The notes under the pieces were generated by a model. It was not told the origin of the DNA. It saw only the letters and a list, made by a program, of their open reading frames with translations, and made no database searches. Below are positions 1-9,731 of a DNA stretch of 64,000 nucleotides, piece after piece; positions within the stretch are counted from its first letter, which is position 1; the number at the start of each line of letters is the position of its first letter. Made by a program: the position numbers and the translations under genes. Source of the DNA: Ceratodon purpureus (lineage: Eukaryota > Streptophyta > Bryopsida > Pseudoditrichales > Ditrichaceae); NCBI GenBank assembly GCA_014871385.1, contig CM026424.1, forward strand, positions 15,280,892 to 15,344,891. The letters run 5' to 3'.

Positions 1-24
1 TGGTTTTTTTGTGTTGGTTTTTAG

Positions 25-243
25 ATGGAGAATCATGGGTTGAAGAGCAAGCGGCACATGAAGATGATGCTGCGGTGGATGCGAGAGAGGCGCACCGTGA
101 GGCTCATTTGCAAGCACGGTGAAGATGGGAAGTCAGCGGATCCTAACGAGAGGGAGTTTTTGTTCACTGTTGGTCCACCGAAGATCGAGAGGGAGCCGAG
201 AGGGAGCAGTCAACGAGATTCTGCCCCACCCCCAGCTGAGTAA
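25..243 (+). CDS. Last exon of an unidentified gene (5' part off the left edge)
   Basis: A T-rich tract ending in TAG directly precedes this frame, so it looks like a 3' splice acceptor followed by a terminal exon of about 72 codons that stops at 241-243. The peptide is very basic in its first half (LKSKRHMKMMLRWMRERR) and ends in a Pro/Ser-rich tail. An ATG sits directly at the exon start, so a spliced 5' UTR followed by a short protein is also possible. I do not recognise the family. The gene is convergent with the transporter at 1385-3774. Confidence 0.4.
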   Translation: MENHGLKSKRHMKMMLRWMRERRTVRLICKHGEDGKSADPNEREFLFTVGPPKIEREPRGSSQRDSAPPPAE

Positions 244-1384
244 ACTTGACGTGATGATTTATTAGATTGTCATTCTGGGTTCTGCGCTTCGTTTTGTGAG
301 CTAAAATTTTGATGGGCGTGAGAGAGAATTGAGAGAGGCCTGCAGATTCGGATTAGAATGTTTCTGCCGGATGTTGCGACGCAGTAGGTGCCATTGAGGT
401 CGCTGATTTAGGTTTCCATTTTTCAGTTAAATTTTAGTGTCCATGGTTGGACTCTACTTTGCAAAAGGGCCACTCTGTACAGTCTTGGTATCTCATTAAT
501 GCAGAAATTCGGTTCTGGGGGAGGCTATTTCGCCTTCTGAACTTTTTACTCAACTTCTTTTTTGTGCGAGTGCTGTTCGTGCTTGACATGTTTGTTTTGA
601 GTGATGTAATGGTAGTGTCTTTGTGACGTCCAGTTATTGAGTTGAGATGATGATTCCAGCCTTTGAGAATGGATCTATGTTTTCACGTTTTGGCAACAGC
701 AAATTTGAGCCCGCATCGATTTGAGCTTCCTTGATTGCTTTCAATTGATTCAAATGTTTTAAGCCTCCTCCTGTGTTGATTGTTGCGTTCCACCATGCGT
801 TCAGACGCACTCCTTGTCATGCACATTTAGAGGATTCCTTGCATGGTTCTGGAAGGGATGCTCTTTGACATCCGATTCCAGTTGGATGTATCCTTTCTCA
901 TGGGGAATTATGTTCTTAGCTGTTCTGGCCAAGATGGTGCTTAACTAGCATGTTCTGAAGTGCTACTGTGTCTTCCAGTTCTGAGTGTTTTCTTGGCATT
1001 TTTTGAAGAGAGCATAGAATGGAGAGGAAGTCATTGAGCTGTTGGATTGAGTGTTAGGACTTTCACGAAGCGCACGTGTATCGTAATGCTATGGGTTTCG
1101 CTATCACAAACTTCATCTCCGCCAAGGTACAGTATTCTAAACCAAGAATACAATGGCAGCTCAGGTCGATTTGCAAACCGGCTCCAGTCCATTGTGTGTA
1201 GGAAGTTAAAGAGTTTTTTAAGGGTTTTCTGTTGATTAAATATCTTTTGAGGAAGTGCACTTTTAACAAGGTCCAGATCCATGTGATCAAATTTCTTGTT
1301 CATAATTTCATATACTTTCAGTATCAAAATTTGGGTCTGTGTAACAATGTACAAATGCCACTAGATTTCTGAGATAGGGCAATC
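244..1384. other. Convergent 3' region without a gene
   Basis: This stretch lies between the end of the left-edge gene (plus) and the stop of the transporter (minus), so it should hold both 3' UTRs. It is T-rich at its left and has no frame resembling a known protein. The small frames at 1031-1354 lack ATG starts or domains and I do not call them. Confidence 0.5.
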
Positions 1385-3774
1385 TCATTCTGATGACTGT
1401 AAGTCGGATGCAGAAGGATTAGGGGACTTTCTGTACAGAGCAATGTACACACGCCGTATTCTATAAGTCAACACGAATGTTAAAACCACGCCTAGGCTGC
1501 ACACACAAGCCATGACGTAGAAGGTCAAGCGGAAACAATGAGCACCGGTGCAGACAACACTGTGGCCGAGTCCCCACGTCAAGGTCCCGGAACCGGAGTC
1601 CTTTGCAGCTTCTCTGTCATAGAGATACCCAGCTATCAGCCCAGAAAACAAAAATGAACCAAGAGGATTGGCGATGGTCAGGGAGTTGTAGATCATGCCG
1701 AAGTGTTTCAGGCCAAAGAGCTCCGATGCAGTGGGCACCATGATGGAGAAGTGGACACCATAGCACAATCCCAGCAGGACGGAGCCAACGTATAGCGTTC
1801 CCGGCAGTGCAGATGCGAACATCAGGTGCACAAATATGAGCACTATCTGGGCCACTCCCATCCACACTGTCCGAGGAATTGCATCAGATCTGCAAGAGAG
1901 CAGTGACATAATATTTATTTAGTCACCCAATCCATTCCGAATCAAACACCTGTTGCGAATCAAACAACTGCGATATCGAGGGTGGCAAAGCTGAAGATTT
2001 CAGAACGGAAGTACATACCTGATGTAGTGCTCAGACAAGGACCCGCCTCCAAGACGTCCAAGGAAATTCGCAATACTGATCAGAGAGACAAAAATGTTCA
2101 CATTGTAGTATCCCTGTGCTTCACCAATCTGGCCTAGGTTGTTGATAACGGTTACTCCCGTTCCAACTCCACAAAAGAATGTAAGGAAGAGAAGCCAGAA
2201 ATCTGCTTTCACCAAAGCTTGCCTGAGCTTGAAATCCTCTCCTCTCCGTGGCCGTCTTTTGGACCTCTTCACTGCCCCTTCTCCCACAGCTAAAAGAGTC
2301 TCTGCATCGTCCTCCTCCTGGTTAAGTTTCTCCACAACATCCTCCTGTTGGGTCACCTTTTTCCCCTTCTCTTCTTGGTCCAAAGCACCTGTATCCGGTT
2401 GTGTGGATGTGGCAATCTCTTGTACAGATTTCTCCTTAGTGGGAGCATTTTCGGTGGCAGCCTCTCTAATCATCAAAGGCGGATTCGAGGGTTGAGTATT
2501 CGTCTGAGAATCACACTCACCCTTGAGAAGTGGCTCCTGCATACCAGCTTGGCTTGTGTCCTCCGGACTAATTCCATAGCACTCGTTGGACAAAGCCTTG
2601 ATAGGAATGGCGAGAGGAGCGACTAAGAAGATGACCATCACAGCCGTCAAGACGACAGGGATGTATTTCTCCATGTCTACAAGCTCTTCAATGAAAGTAA
2701 TCACAAGAAGATAACCCGCAAGTGCAACACAGACCGCAGTGATATAGTTGAAATTGCGACGTTCCTCCGAGTCTCGGACATTGCCAACGGCAGGCACAGG
2801 CCGGACCAAGAGCATGGAGGCGAGACACACTGCTGTGGGAACAACTGCAAGAAAGAGCAGGAGCAGAGTTGAATTGCCTGCCAAGAGCGCAATGTACACT
2901 TGCGCAAAGATGGCCGCGCTGAGTCCAACAAAACCCTTGAGAATGCCGACCACGGTGCCTCGGGAATGCGGAAAGTTGCGCATGCAGGTTACCAAGACCG
3001 CTGTATTGAACCATGTCGCCGAATTGCTACCAATACATTGCAGCACCAACATCTGTGATTGACACAACACAAATCGCTTGATCATCAATACAAAAAAGGT
3101 TCCAAAACCCTTAGTATAAACCCCAACTTCATGGAGAACATCGAATTCATAAGTTAACCGACAATGCCTTTCCATAAAACACATGTGTTGATTTTCATGA
3201 TCACATATCACATCGGCAACTTTGCGCTGCTGCAACTTATTTGGATCTTCTAGTTGAGAACACACATACTTAATTGCGGTTTACACCTCGTACACAAAAA
3301 CAGCAATGAACCTTGAATATATACTTTAACGAAATGACATGCATACAAACTCTAAGAATCAAACAGTACAACCATCTACTTACGGCATTGAACCACGAGC
3401 TATGGAGATGGGAAGCGAGTCAAGTGAAGAGAATAGGTTGCGCAGACCTGCCAGTAGGGTAAGGGAGAGATTTGCTCGCTGACGACGAGCCACAGAGTAC
3501 CATAACCCACGCAGCCGAAGAGAGCACCTGTGCACAAGAGAATCCACGCAGGCAACTTGTTACACAGAAGGCCAGCGATCAGACCCACGTTCTCGCCGAA
3601 GTCTTTGGCCACGCCCAAGTTGTTGAGCTGCAGCTGGTTGTAATGGAGCACGGACTTGAGAGCCGGCGAGTAAAATGCAAACATGTACGCGTTCCCCGCC
3701 GACGCTTGCACCCATATCGCTGCTACTAATCCCACCCATTTCGTCGCCACCAGAGCTGTACTCTCCCTCACCAT
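1385..3774 (-). CDS. Nodulin-like major facilitator superfamily transporter
   Basis: Three exons join cleanly: 3774-3448, 3052-2019 and 1889-1385, with GT-AG introns of 395 and 129 bases, giving 621 aa. The first exon (MVRESTALVATKWVGLVAA...) and the start of the second (MLVLQCIGSNSATWFNTAVL) match the plant nodulin-like domain. The last half carries the typical segment with GEDFKLRQALVKADFWLLFL, then GVGTGVTVINNLGQIGEAQG. About 12 hydrophobic segments are visible, split by a long acidic/basic cytosolic loop near residues 270-380. Family members are membrane carriers of mostly unknown substrate, some linked to iron or monocarboxylate transport, so the substrate is not assigned. The ATG at 3774 follows an untranslated leader and fits family N-termini. 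It has the same orientation as CTR9 but a 2 kb gap, so an independent transcription unit is likely. Confidence 0.9.
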
Positions 3775-5799
3775 CTTGAACCAAAAACCTCGAATCTATC
3801 TCTTCCGAGGCGTCAAAATCATCAACTACCGACCAGCCTTCGAAAAACAAACCTTCAAAAGGAAAGTACCAAACGATCTGCACTATCTAACAATCACAAA
3901 ACAGACAGCTTCCAGGACCAAATTGTACGCCAGCCCATGATCTCTACTTTCACTGCAAACTCCTCAAAACTTAAAAATTTAATCCGTGTTCACGATTAGA
4001 ACATGATGAGCCAACAAAAAAGGGGAGCAAACTCTCGAGCAGCATGTGCTGCCGCAAAGACAACGAGGGTGACCTCCTCAAGTTCCTTGTGCTTGGAAAT
4101 TCCGACAAAAAGACAGATGGGAGTGAAGTGGCAGCGGACATCCCATCTGAGTCATGGCCGTTGCCATGGACTCGTGCATGATGGAGATGGTGCCAGCAAT
4201 CACTGAGACATCGACACGAAGGGGGCGGCGATGACTCATTCCCGGGACCCTGCTTGTTCAGCTCCTGCTACAGCAGTAGCTCACCACTCACCAGTTGTTT
4301 TTTATTGTTTTTGTGTTTGTCGTTATCGATGTTGCTGCAGCTGCATGCCTGATTCATTTCCTGCCGCAGTAGTGCTCGAGTAGCATTCGGGTCGATCATC
4401 GCAACTTGGCGCCTCGATCGTAACGAACTTGTGTAAGTTATCTTGCAGTTACTCCAGTTTTTGTTTGCAACTTTGAAGTGTGTTAAAGTCTTAAAGTGTG
4501 TTTTAATAAAATCTTTCAAGTCCACGTCAATACAGTCATACTGAGGTTTGCAAAAAATGATGTCAACACGGCCTTGCAAAATGAAATAAAAACAAAGCAT
4601 AACCGGGAGAAAGATGCCGAAGTATATTTGGAAAGAGGTTATTTGAAATTGGAAGTAAAGCGAGGGTATGGTATTTGCACGGCTCAGAGGTCCAAGCCTC
4701 ACACTGATGGAGCAAATTTATAATTGTACGTTACTGAACATTCTTGAAGGCGATTTTGAAGTTGATTTGTTTCATAAATTCTATCTGCATAGCGATGGTT
4801 TTCTCGTGATGCTTTTCGGAGAGTTTTTCTGATGATGGTACATTGCCTGCATTTGCTAGAAGTAACGTCAGAGGTAGGATTTGTTTGCATGCATCCAGGA
4901 CTCCCGACGACTTGTTCTGAATTTCTGTTGACCTGAGTTAAGAAACAGTTGGTTTAATATAAAGAATTGGGGGCGTCCACTCACAGTGCTATTTTTATTC
5001 GAAGTTTTTTGTATTGTCTCTTGGATGTACTTGTGTGTTAAACAAAGCATAGGTTAGTCAACATCATTGTTATTCACTAAACTGTACTGTAGTGTTATGA
5101 TGTTTGAATAGTGGCTTGCAATATCATCGCTGGCTCCTTGCATAATTCCAAACAACACACCGGGATGCAGCATTTTCTAGGCAGTGGGTTGTCTGTGTCA
5201 TGAAAAGACCCAGGTTCGAGGAGAAGTAACGTTGGCTGTGCATGATTTCAAGGACTTCAAAGTCTTGTTTCTTGTTAGGAACGATCATCAACCGCTCATG
5301 GTGTTCTGGAGGGACCAGGGAACCCGGACTTTCTATAGATCGAAGAAATAGTACAGTAAGCCTGGAACTACCAACTCAATTTAGATCGCCGTTAGACCAT
5401 AAATGGCAGAGAACTATGGATGATAAAAGATCTGCCAGAAGCTCCTGCCTCATGGGCGCTGCTCTAAAATTTCCAAGTCCAAAAGATAGCATCGACCACC
5501 AACACCTTTATCACAAGTAGATGCGAAGTAAATTACAAAGACCGGTCTCTCTGCTGCCGGGAAATGCTATAACGCCCTCTCAATAACTCGCTAGAAGGAA
5601 GTTTTAATACTCTACAGACTGGACCAAAATCTTTTCCCCAATATAATATCTTCTTCTCTTTAAATTGGAATCAGCTGATGCGAGGATTACGTTCCTGCTT
5701 AATGTACAAAATGCTCATGCGATGAGACCAGGTTCTTTTATTAGTCCAATCCTCAGATGGTGGGATCTGACTCAATTTCCTCTTTGTTGAATTTATTTG
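3775..5799. other. Intergenic: transporter promoter and CTR9 3' region
   Basis: Both flanking genes are on the minus strand, so this 2 kb should contain the transporter 5' UTR and promoter (left part) and the CTR9 3' UTR (right part). Short frames at 4268-4702, 4496-4723 and 5242-5520 show no domain, no splice logic and no repeat structure. I see no RNA gene or mobile element. Confidence 0.5.
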
Positions 5800-8700
5800 T
5801 TAGTCGTCTTCAGGTTCAGGATCAGAAGGCTGGTCTACATATTGCACAGGACTCCCTGCCGGTGTCATCTCACCCTCTTCTTCAGAGTCGGATACAGCCT
5901 GCCTCCGCTTCTTCTTCCTCCCTTGAGATTTAACAGGAACATCATCAACATCTTCGTCGGAAACTTGCTGTGGACTGTAACGACCCTCCTCCCCATCTGA
6001 ATCTTGGGCGGCTATCTTCTTTTCCTTTTTCTTCCTCTTCTTCTTCTCCTTCTTTCCTCCCCCATCTTCTCCCTCATCGGCGTGCCCTTTCTTTATGTTC
6101 CAGGTAGCCTTTTTCTCCTGGAGCGCATATTCTAGCTCATCCGCAAGGCGCTGCTCTGCTTCTCGTTGTCTCCTCTCCAACTGAAGTCGTCGTTCATCTT
6201 CAGCTTTACGGCGTGCCTCCTCAGCCATCGCGACCTGGCGAGCCACTTCTTGCTTCTGTCGCAGCTGTTGTTCTTCACGTTCCGCTGCTTCAAGATGCAC
6301 TTTCGCCGCATCCAGAAGGTGCTTGCAATATTCATCATGCATACCCAACTTCTTCTCATCAAAACCATGAACTTGCTGATCTTTAACTCCTGCCAATTGA
6401 CTGAAAAGCCGCAATGCATTTTTCAACTCAAACACAGCCTGACGAACTTCGTCAGCAGTGCGCTTGGCCTTCTGTAGAGTTGCTGTAGAAAACTTCTGCA
6501 TAGCAACCGCAACATCAAATCGTAACATGTAGTTTGATGGAGCCAGATGAATGGCTCGCAGGAGCACACGCTTGCACTCTTGCCATTGTTCTGCTTCGTA
6601 GTGTGTGCGAGCCAGATACAGGAGAATCTGATGATCGGTATTGTGATAGAACCTCTTAAGGCAGTTGAGATACATTTTCACGGCAAGGCCAAACTGGCCC
6701 TGAGCAAGATAAATGTGTCCCAGATTGATCCAAACATCAGGCATGTCTACAGCAAGGTTGCCTGTAGCTGCCTCCTGCACTTGGGTGAATATATCCTTCG
6801 ATATATCAAACATTCCTTTCTCTGCTAGGACAACTCCAATACCATTGGCTGCATACATGTTGTTGGGTTGCAATCCCAACACCTTCTGATACAGTTCTCG
6901 TGCCTTATCAAGATGAATAGCCTCCAATTTGGGCACCTTCTTCTCTCCTCGTGTTGCCGCATAATAATTCCAATTCCCCAGCGCCAACATAGCATAGTTA
7001 TCATTTCCCTCTTTGATCTCCAGGATGCCTTTAAATGTGTCCTTTGCTTTGAGCCAATCGTCGGTTTTCACTTCCAGATTCCCACGCACGGACAATGCCT
7101 CCACATTCCTGTCATTGGCATTCAGGGCCTTGTTTACTAACTCTAAACTTGTACTAATATTGCTTCGAGCCAGAGACAAAGCTCCAAGACGAAGGTATGC
7201 ATCCTCATACTGAGGATGCTTGTAAAGAATGAGGCGGTATAAGACAGAAGCCTTGCCAGTTTCATGTAGCTGCTCATGCAGTCTCGCCAGGTTGAATAAA
7301 ACTGTTACTTTCTCAGCTGGAACATCCAATGAAACACCTTCCTCCTCTAGCCTGCGGAAAAGCTCGTCATCTTCAATGGCAGATACAACATCTACGCTAC
7401 GGTGGCCTCCACTGTATTCCATCCAAATACCGTCACCAAGGGCCTGTTTGTATGCTTTCCTTGCAGCCTCCAGTTCACCCTTTTCGAAGTGAAGAACACC
7501 GATGTTGTTCAAAAGGCCCAATGGGACTACTTCTTGGTTTTTCTTCAGCAGAGTATGAGCCGTCTGAAACGACTCTAACGCTGCTGCAAAATCGGACGAG
7601 ACAAGAAGCTCACCCATCTCCAGCCAGGCATCAACGTCCCTCGGATTCATCCTGGTTGCTTTCTTAAAGTGTTCCAGGGCCTTCCCTTTCCGGCCTTGTT
7701 GCCCCAGAATATGCCCTATCGCCTTCAATGTCTCACAATTATCCGGATACAGTTCCAACACCTTTTCAAAGCTTGCCAACGCTGCTTTCCAGTCTCCGAG
7801 CTTCAGATGGACCTGCCCCAATCCAAAGTACGGTAAAATAAAGTCTTTAGGATTCTTCAATTCTGCAGTCGATGCCCTGTAATACCGGGCCGCCATCTCA
7901 TAATCCTCCTTCGTGTGACAAGACCGTGCGAGATTGTAATAAGACTGGGCTTTTATGAGGGTATGATCTGTTGCAGCCAAAGCCGCTTCCGTGAGCTGCT
8001 CAACCATAAAATGCTGGTCGGTGAAGAAATAGTGGCTCGACAGATGGTTCAAAGCCATGGAGCAATACGGGTAAATCTCATAAGCAGCCTGCATCTTCTC
8101 CAAACCGATATGCACCCGCCCCTCCTCCCCCGAGTTCAGATCCAAAATCCCAGACGCAACCAACGCCTCCACGTTATTCCCATCCAGCTGCAGCACGCGA
8201 TCAAACGCCTGCTGCGCCTTCTTAAACTCCCCAAGGCGGACACGACAAAGCCCCAACCCTAACCTCACCGAAGCCGGGCACTGCGGATGAATCTGCAACG
8301 CCCTCTTATACAACTTCAGCGCATCCTGAAACCGCCCACTGTTGAACTGCACACACGCCTGCCCCAGCAGCGCCGCTACATTATCCCTCTGCCCATCCAG
8401 CACAATCTTAAAAACCTCCTGCGCCTGCTCCAGCTCCCCCTTCGCCACCAGCAACTGCCCCTTCCCAACCCAAGTCGACGCCTCATCCTGATCAATCCTC
8501 GACGCCTTGTTATAATACTGCGTCGCCCGGATGAAATGCTCATCCTTCTCCCTCTGCTTCGCTTCAACCCTCCCCAAATTCGTATAATAAGCTCCCAGCG
8601 CATTCAGAATCGCAATCCGATCATACTTCACATCGCTATAATACTCATCAATCTCAGGACTCGACCCTTCCTCCAAAATCTGCAAAAACTCCACCACCTT

Positions 8701-8862
8701 CCCCTGCTTGAAATACTCCCGGGCAAACGTAAGCCAGAGGTTCAACGGCGCTTGCTCGGCTTTCAGAATATCCAAAATGTCCGTCGCATCCGCAGGCAGC
8801 TGCTCCAACGCGACACGAACCTCCTCAGAGGTGTTCTGCACCGGAATATACACACACGCCAT
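5800..8862 (-). CDS. CTR9: CTR9-like TPR subunit of the Paf1 complex (VIP6/ELF8 type)
   Basis: A single open frame of 1020 aa, the usual length of plant CTR9. The N-terminus (MACVYIPVQNTSEEVRVALE) and the LPADATDILDILKAEQAPL segment are typical. About 15 tetratricopeptide repeats run from roughly residue 130 to 780 (for example YYNKASRIDQDEASTWVGKG). A Glu/Arg/Gln-rich coiled coil follows near 830-910, then an acidic/Lys-rich tail with SDSEEEGE-like patches. CTR9 scaffolds the nuclear Paf1 complex, which travels with RNA polymerase II and supports H2B ubiquitination and H3K4/K36 methylation; in Arabidopsis it controls FLC-type genes. No intron interrupts the 3 kb frame, which is worth comparing with relatives. 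A telo-box lies about 50 bases upstream of the ATG. It is divergent from SR alpha. Confidence 0.96.
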   Translation of the reverse strand: MACVYIPVQNTSEEVRVALEQLPADATDILDILKAEQAPLNLWLTFAREYFKQGKVVEFLQILEEGSSPEIDEYYSDVKYDRIAILNALGAYYTNLGRVEAKQREKDEHFIRATQYYNKASRIDQDEASTWVGKGQLLVAKGELEQAQEVFKIVLDGQRDNVAALLGQACVQFNSGRFQDALKLYKRALQIHPQCPASVRLGLGLCRVRLGEFKKAQQAFDRVLQLDGNNVEALVASGILDLNSGEEGRVHIGLEKMQAAYEIYPYCSMALNHLSSHYFFTDQHFMVEQLTEAALAATDHTLIKAQSYYNLARSCHTKEDYEMAARYYRASTAELKNPKDFILPYFGLGQVHLKLGDWKAALASFEKVLELYPDNCETLKAIGHILGQQGRKGKALEHFKKATRMNPRDVDAWLEMGELLVSSDFAAALESFQTAHTLLKKNQEVVPLGLLNNIGVLHFEKGELEAARKAYKQALGDGIWMEYSGGHRSVDVVSAIEDDELFRRLEEEGVSLDVPAEKVTVLFNLARLHEQLHETGKASVLYRLILYKHPQYEDAYLRLGALSLARSNISTSLELVNKALNANDRNVEALSVRGNLEVKTDDWLKAKDTFKGILEIKEGNDNYAMLALGNWNYYAATRGEKKVPKLEAIHLDKARELYQKVLGLQPNNMYAANGIGVVLAEKGMFDISKDIFTQVQEAATGNLAVDMPDVWINLGHIYLAQGQFGLAVKMYLNCLKRFYHNTDHQILLYLARTHYEAEQWQECKRVLLRAIHLAPSNYMLRFDVAVAMQKFSTATLQKAKRTADEVRQAVFELKNALRLFSQLAGVKDQQVHGFDEKKLGMHDEYCKHLLDAAKVHLEAAEREEQQLRQKQEVARQVAMAEEARRKAEDERRLQLERRQREAEQRLADELEYALQEKKATWNIKKGHADEGEDGGGKKEKKKRKKKEKKIAAQDSDGEEGRYSPQQVSDEDVDDVPVKSQGRKKKRRQAVSDSEEEGEMTPAGSPVQYVDQPSDPEPEDD

Positions 8863-9731
8863 GACGACAACCTCTCCTCCTTCAACGCCCCATCAATCCA
8901 TCCCTCCTCCAAACCCTAAGAGGCCCAAAACCTCGCACCCCAGCTCCATCAACGAAGCACTCCCCATGGCTACCATGCCATAGTTGCATGCCAACACACA
9001 CTGAGCTTCCCTCTCCGCGCTCCGGAGGTGGTCCTGCAAAATCTTCACGCCCCATGTGCTCTGCAAACTCAACCATAGCTCACAAGTCGACTTCGTCTCG
9101 ACGTGCAAGTAAAAGTACTTCGTCTCCGACAACACCCGCCTCAGTATCATCATGGAATCGGTATGGTATCAGTATGGTATCGACATGGTATCTCATAATT
9201 CTTATGCTGGTATCGTTTCGGCACCACTGGAACGAGTGAAAGGAACAGTTGATGCAGCCTGGGGTTTGCATTTTTACGTTTGGAGCGGAGTGATCGATCT
9301 GGTATGTGAATTTTTCTTCTCTTTTTCTGGTTTTTGTTTTGCTGTTTTGATGGTTGGTGATGTTTGATGATGGTTGAGTGGGGTGTGAGAGGAGTGGCGA
9401 TGGTGTCGGGGAGTGGTTTGTTGTATGGCAGGTTATTTGGGTTGTGAGGTTAGCGGGAGGGAGACGCTGCGGAATGAAATTGAGGATCCTGCAGCTTTTG
9501 CTGTCGTCGTCTAGGGTTTGGTTTTATGCAGGAGACTGAGCAGCAGAGGCTGTTGTTGTGTTTCTTCTGCAGGTGTTGATTTTGTGACGAGTTTTTCAGT
9601 GCATGGTTCTTCAGAAGGGTGAATTTTTGCTGTTGGGTTAAGGTTAACATTGTTTTTTGGAGAGAGTCGTGATTGAATTGTAAGGGAGAAATCTGAACAT
9701 GAGGGGATGTTGGTTTGTTCAGGACATAATC
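8863..9731. promoter_or_regulatory. Divergent promoter region between CTR9 and SR alpha, with a likely 5' UTR intron
   Basis: About 870 bases separate the two start codons. On the CTR9 side a telo-box (AAACCCTAA, about 8911-8919) lies in the probable leader. On the SR alpha side a strong donor (G|GTATGT at 9301/9302) and an acceptor (TTTGTTCAG ending 9722) suggest a 5' UTR intron of about 420 bases, ending ten bases before the chosen ATG at 9732. A second TAGGGTTT lies at 9512-9519 inside that intron. A cluster of GTATGGTATC-like repeats occupies about 9155-9215. Confidence 0.6.

Noticed and set aside
1031-1354. Small overlapping frames on both strands left of the transporter
   Set aside because: No domain, no ATG for the longest, and location in the expected 3' UTRs.
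4268-4702. 144-codon minus-strand frame
   Set aside because: It lacks recognisable domains or splice context and has low-complexity text; probably promoter or UTR sequence.
9699-9731. An earlier ATG extending SR alpha by 11 residues
   Set aside because: It lies inside the likely 5' UTR intron, and the family N-terminus begins at the MLEQ methionine.
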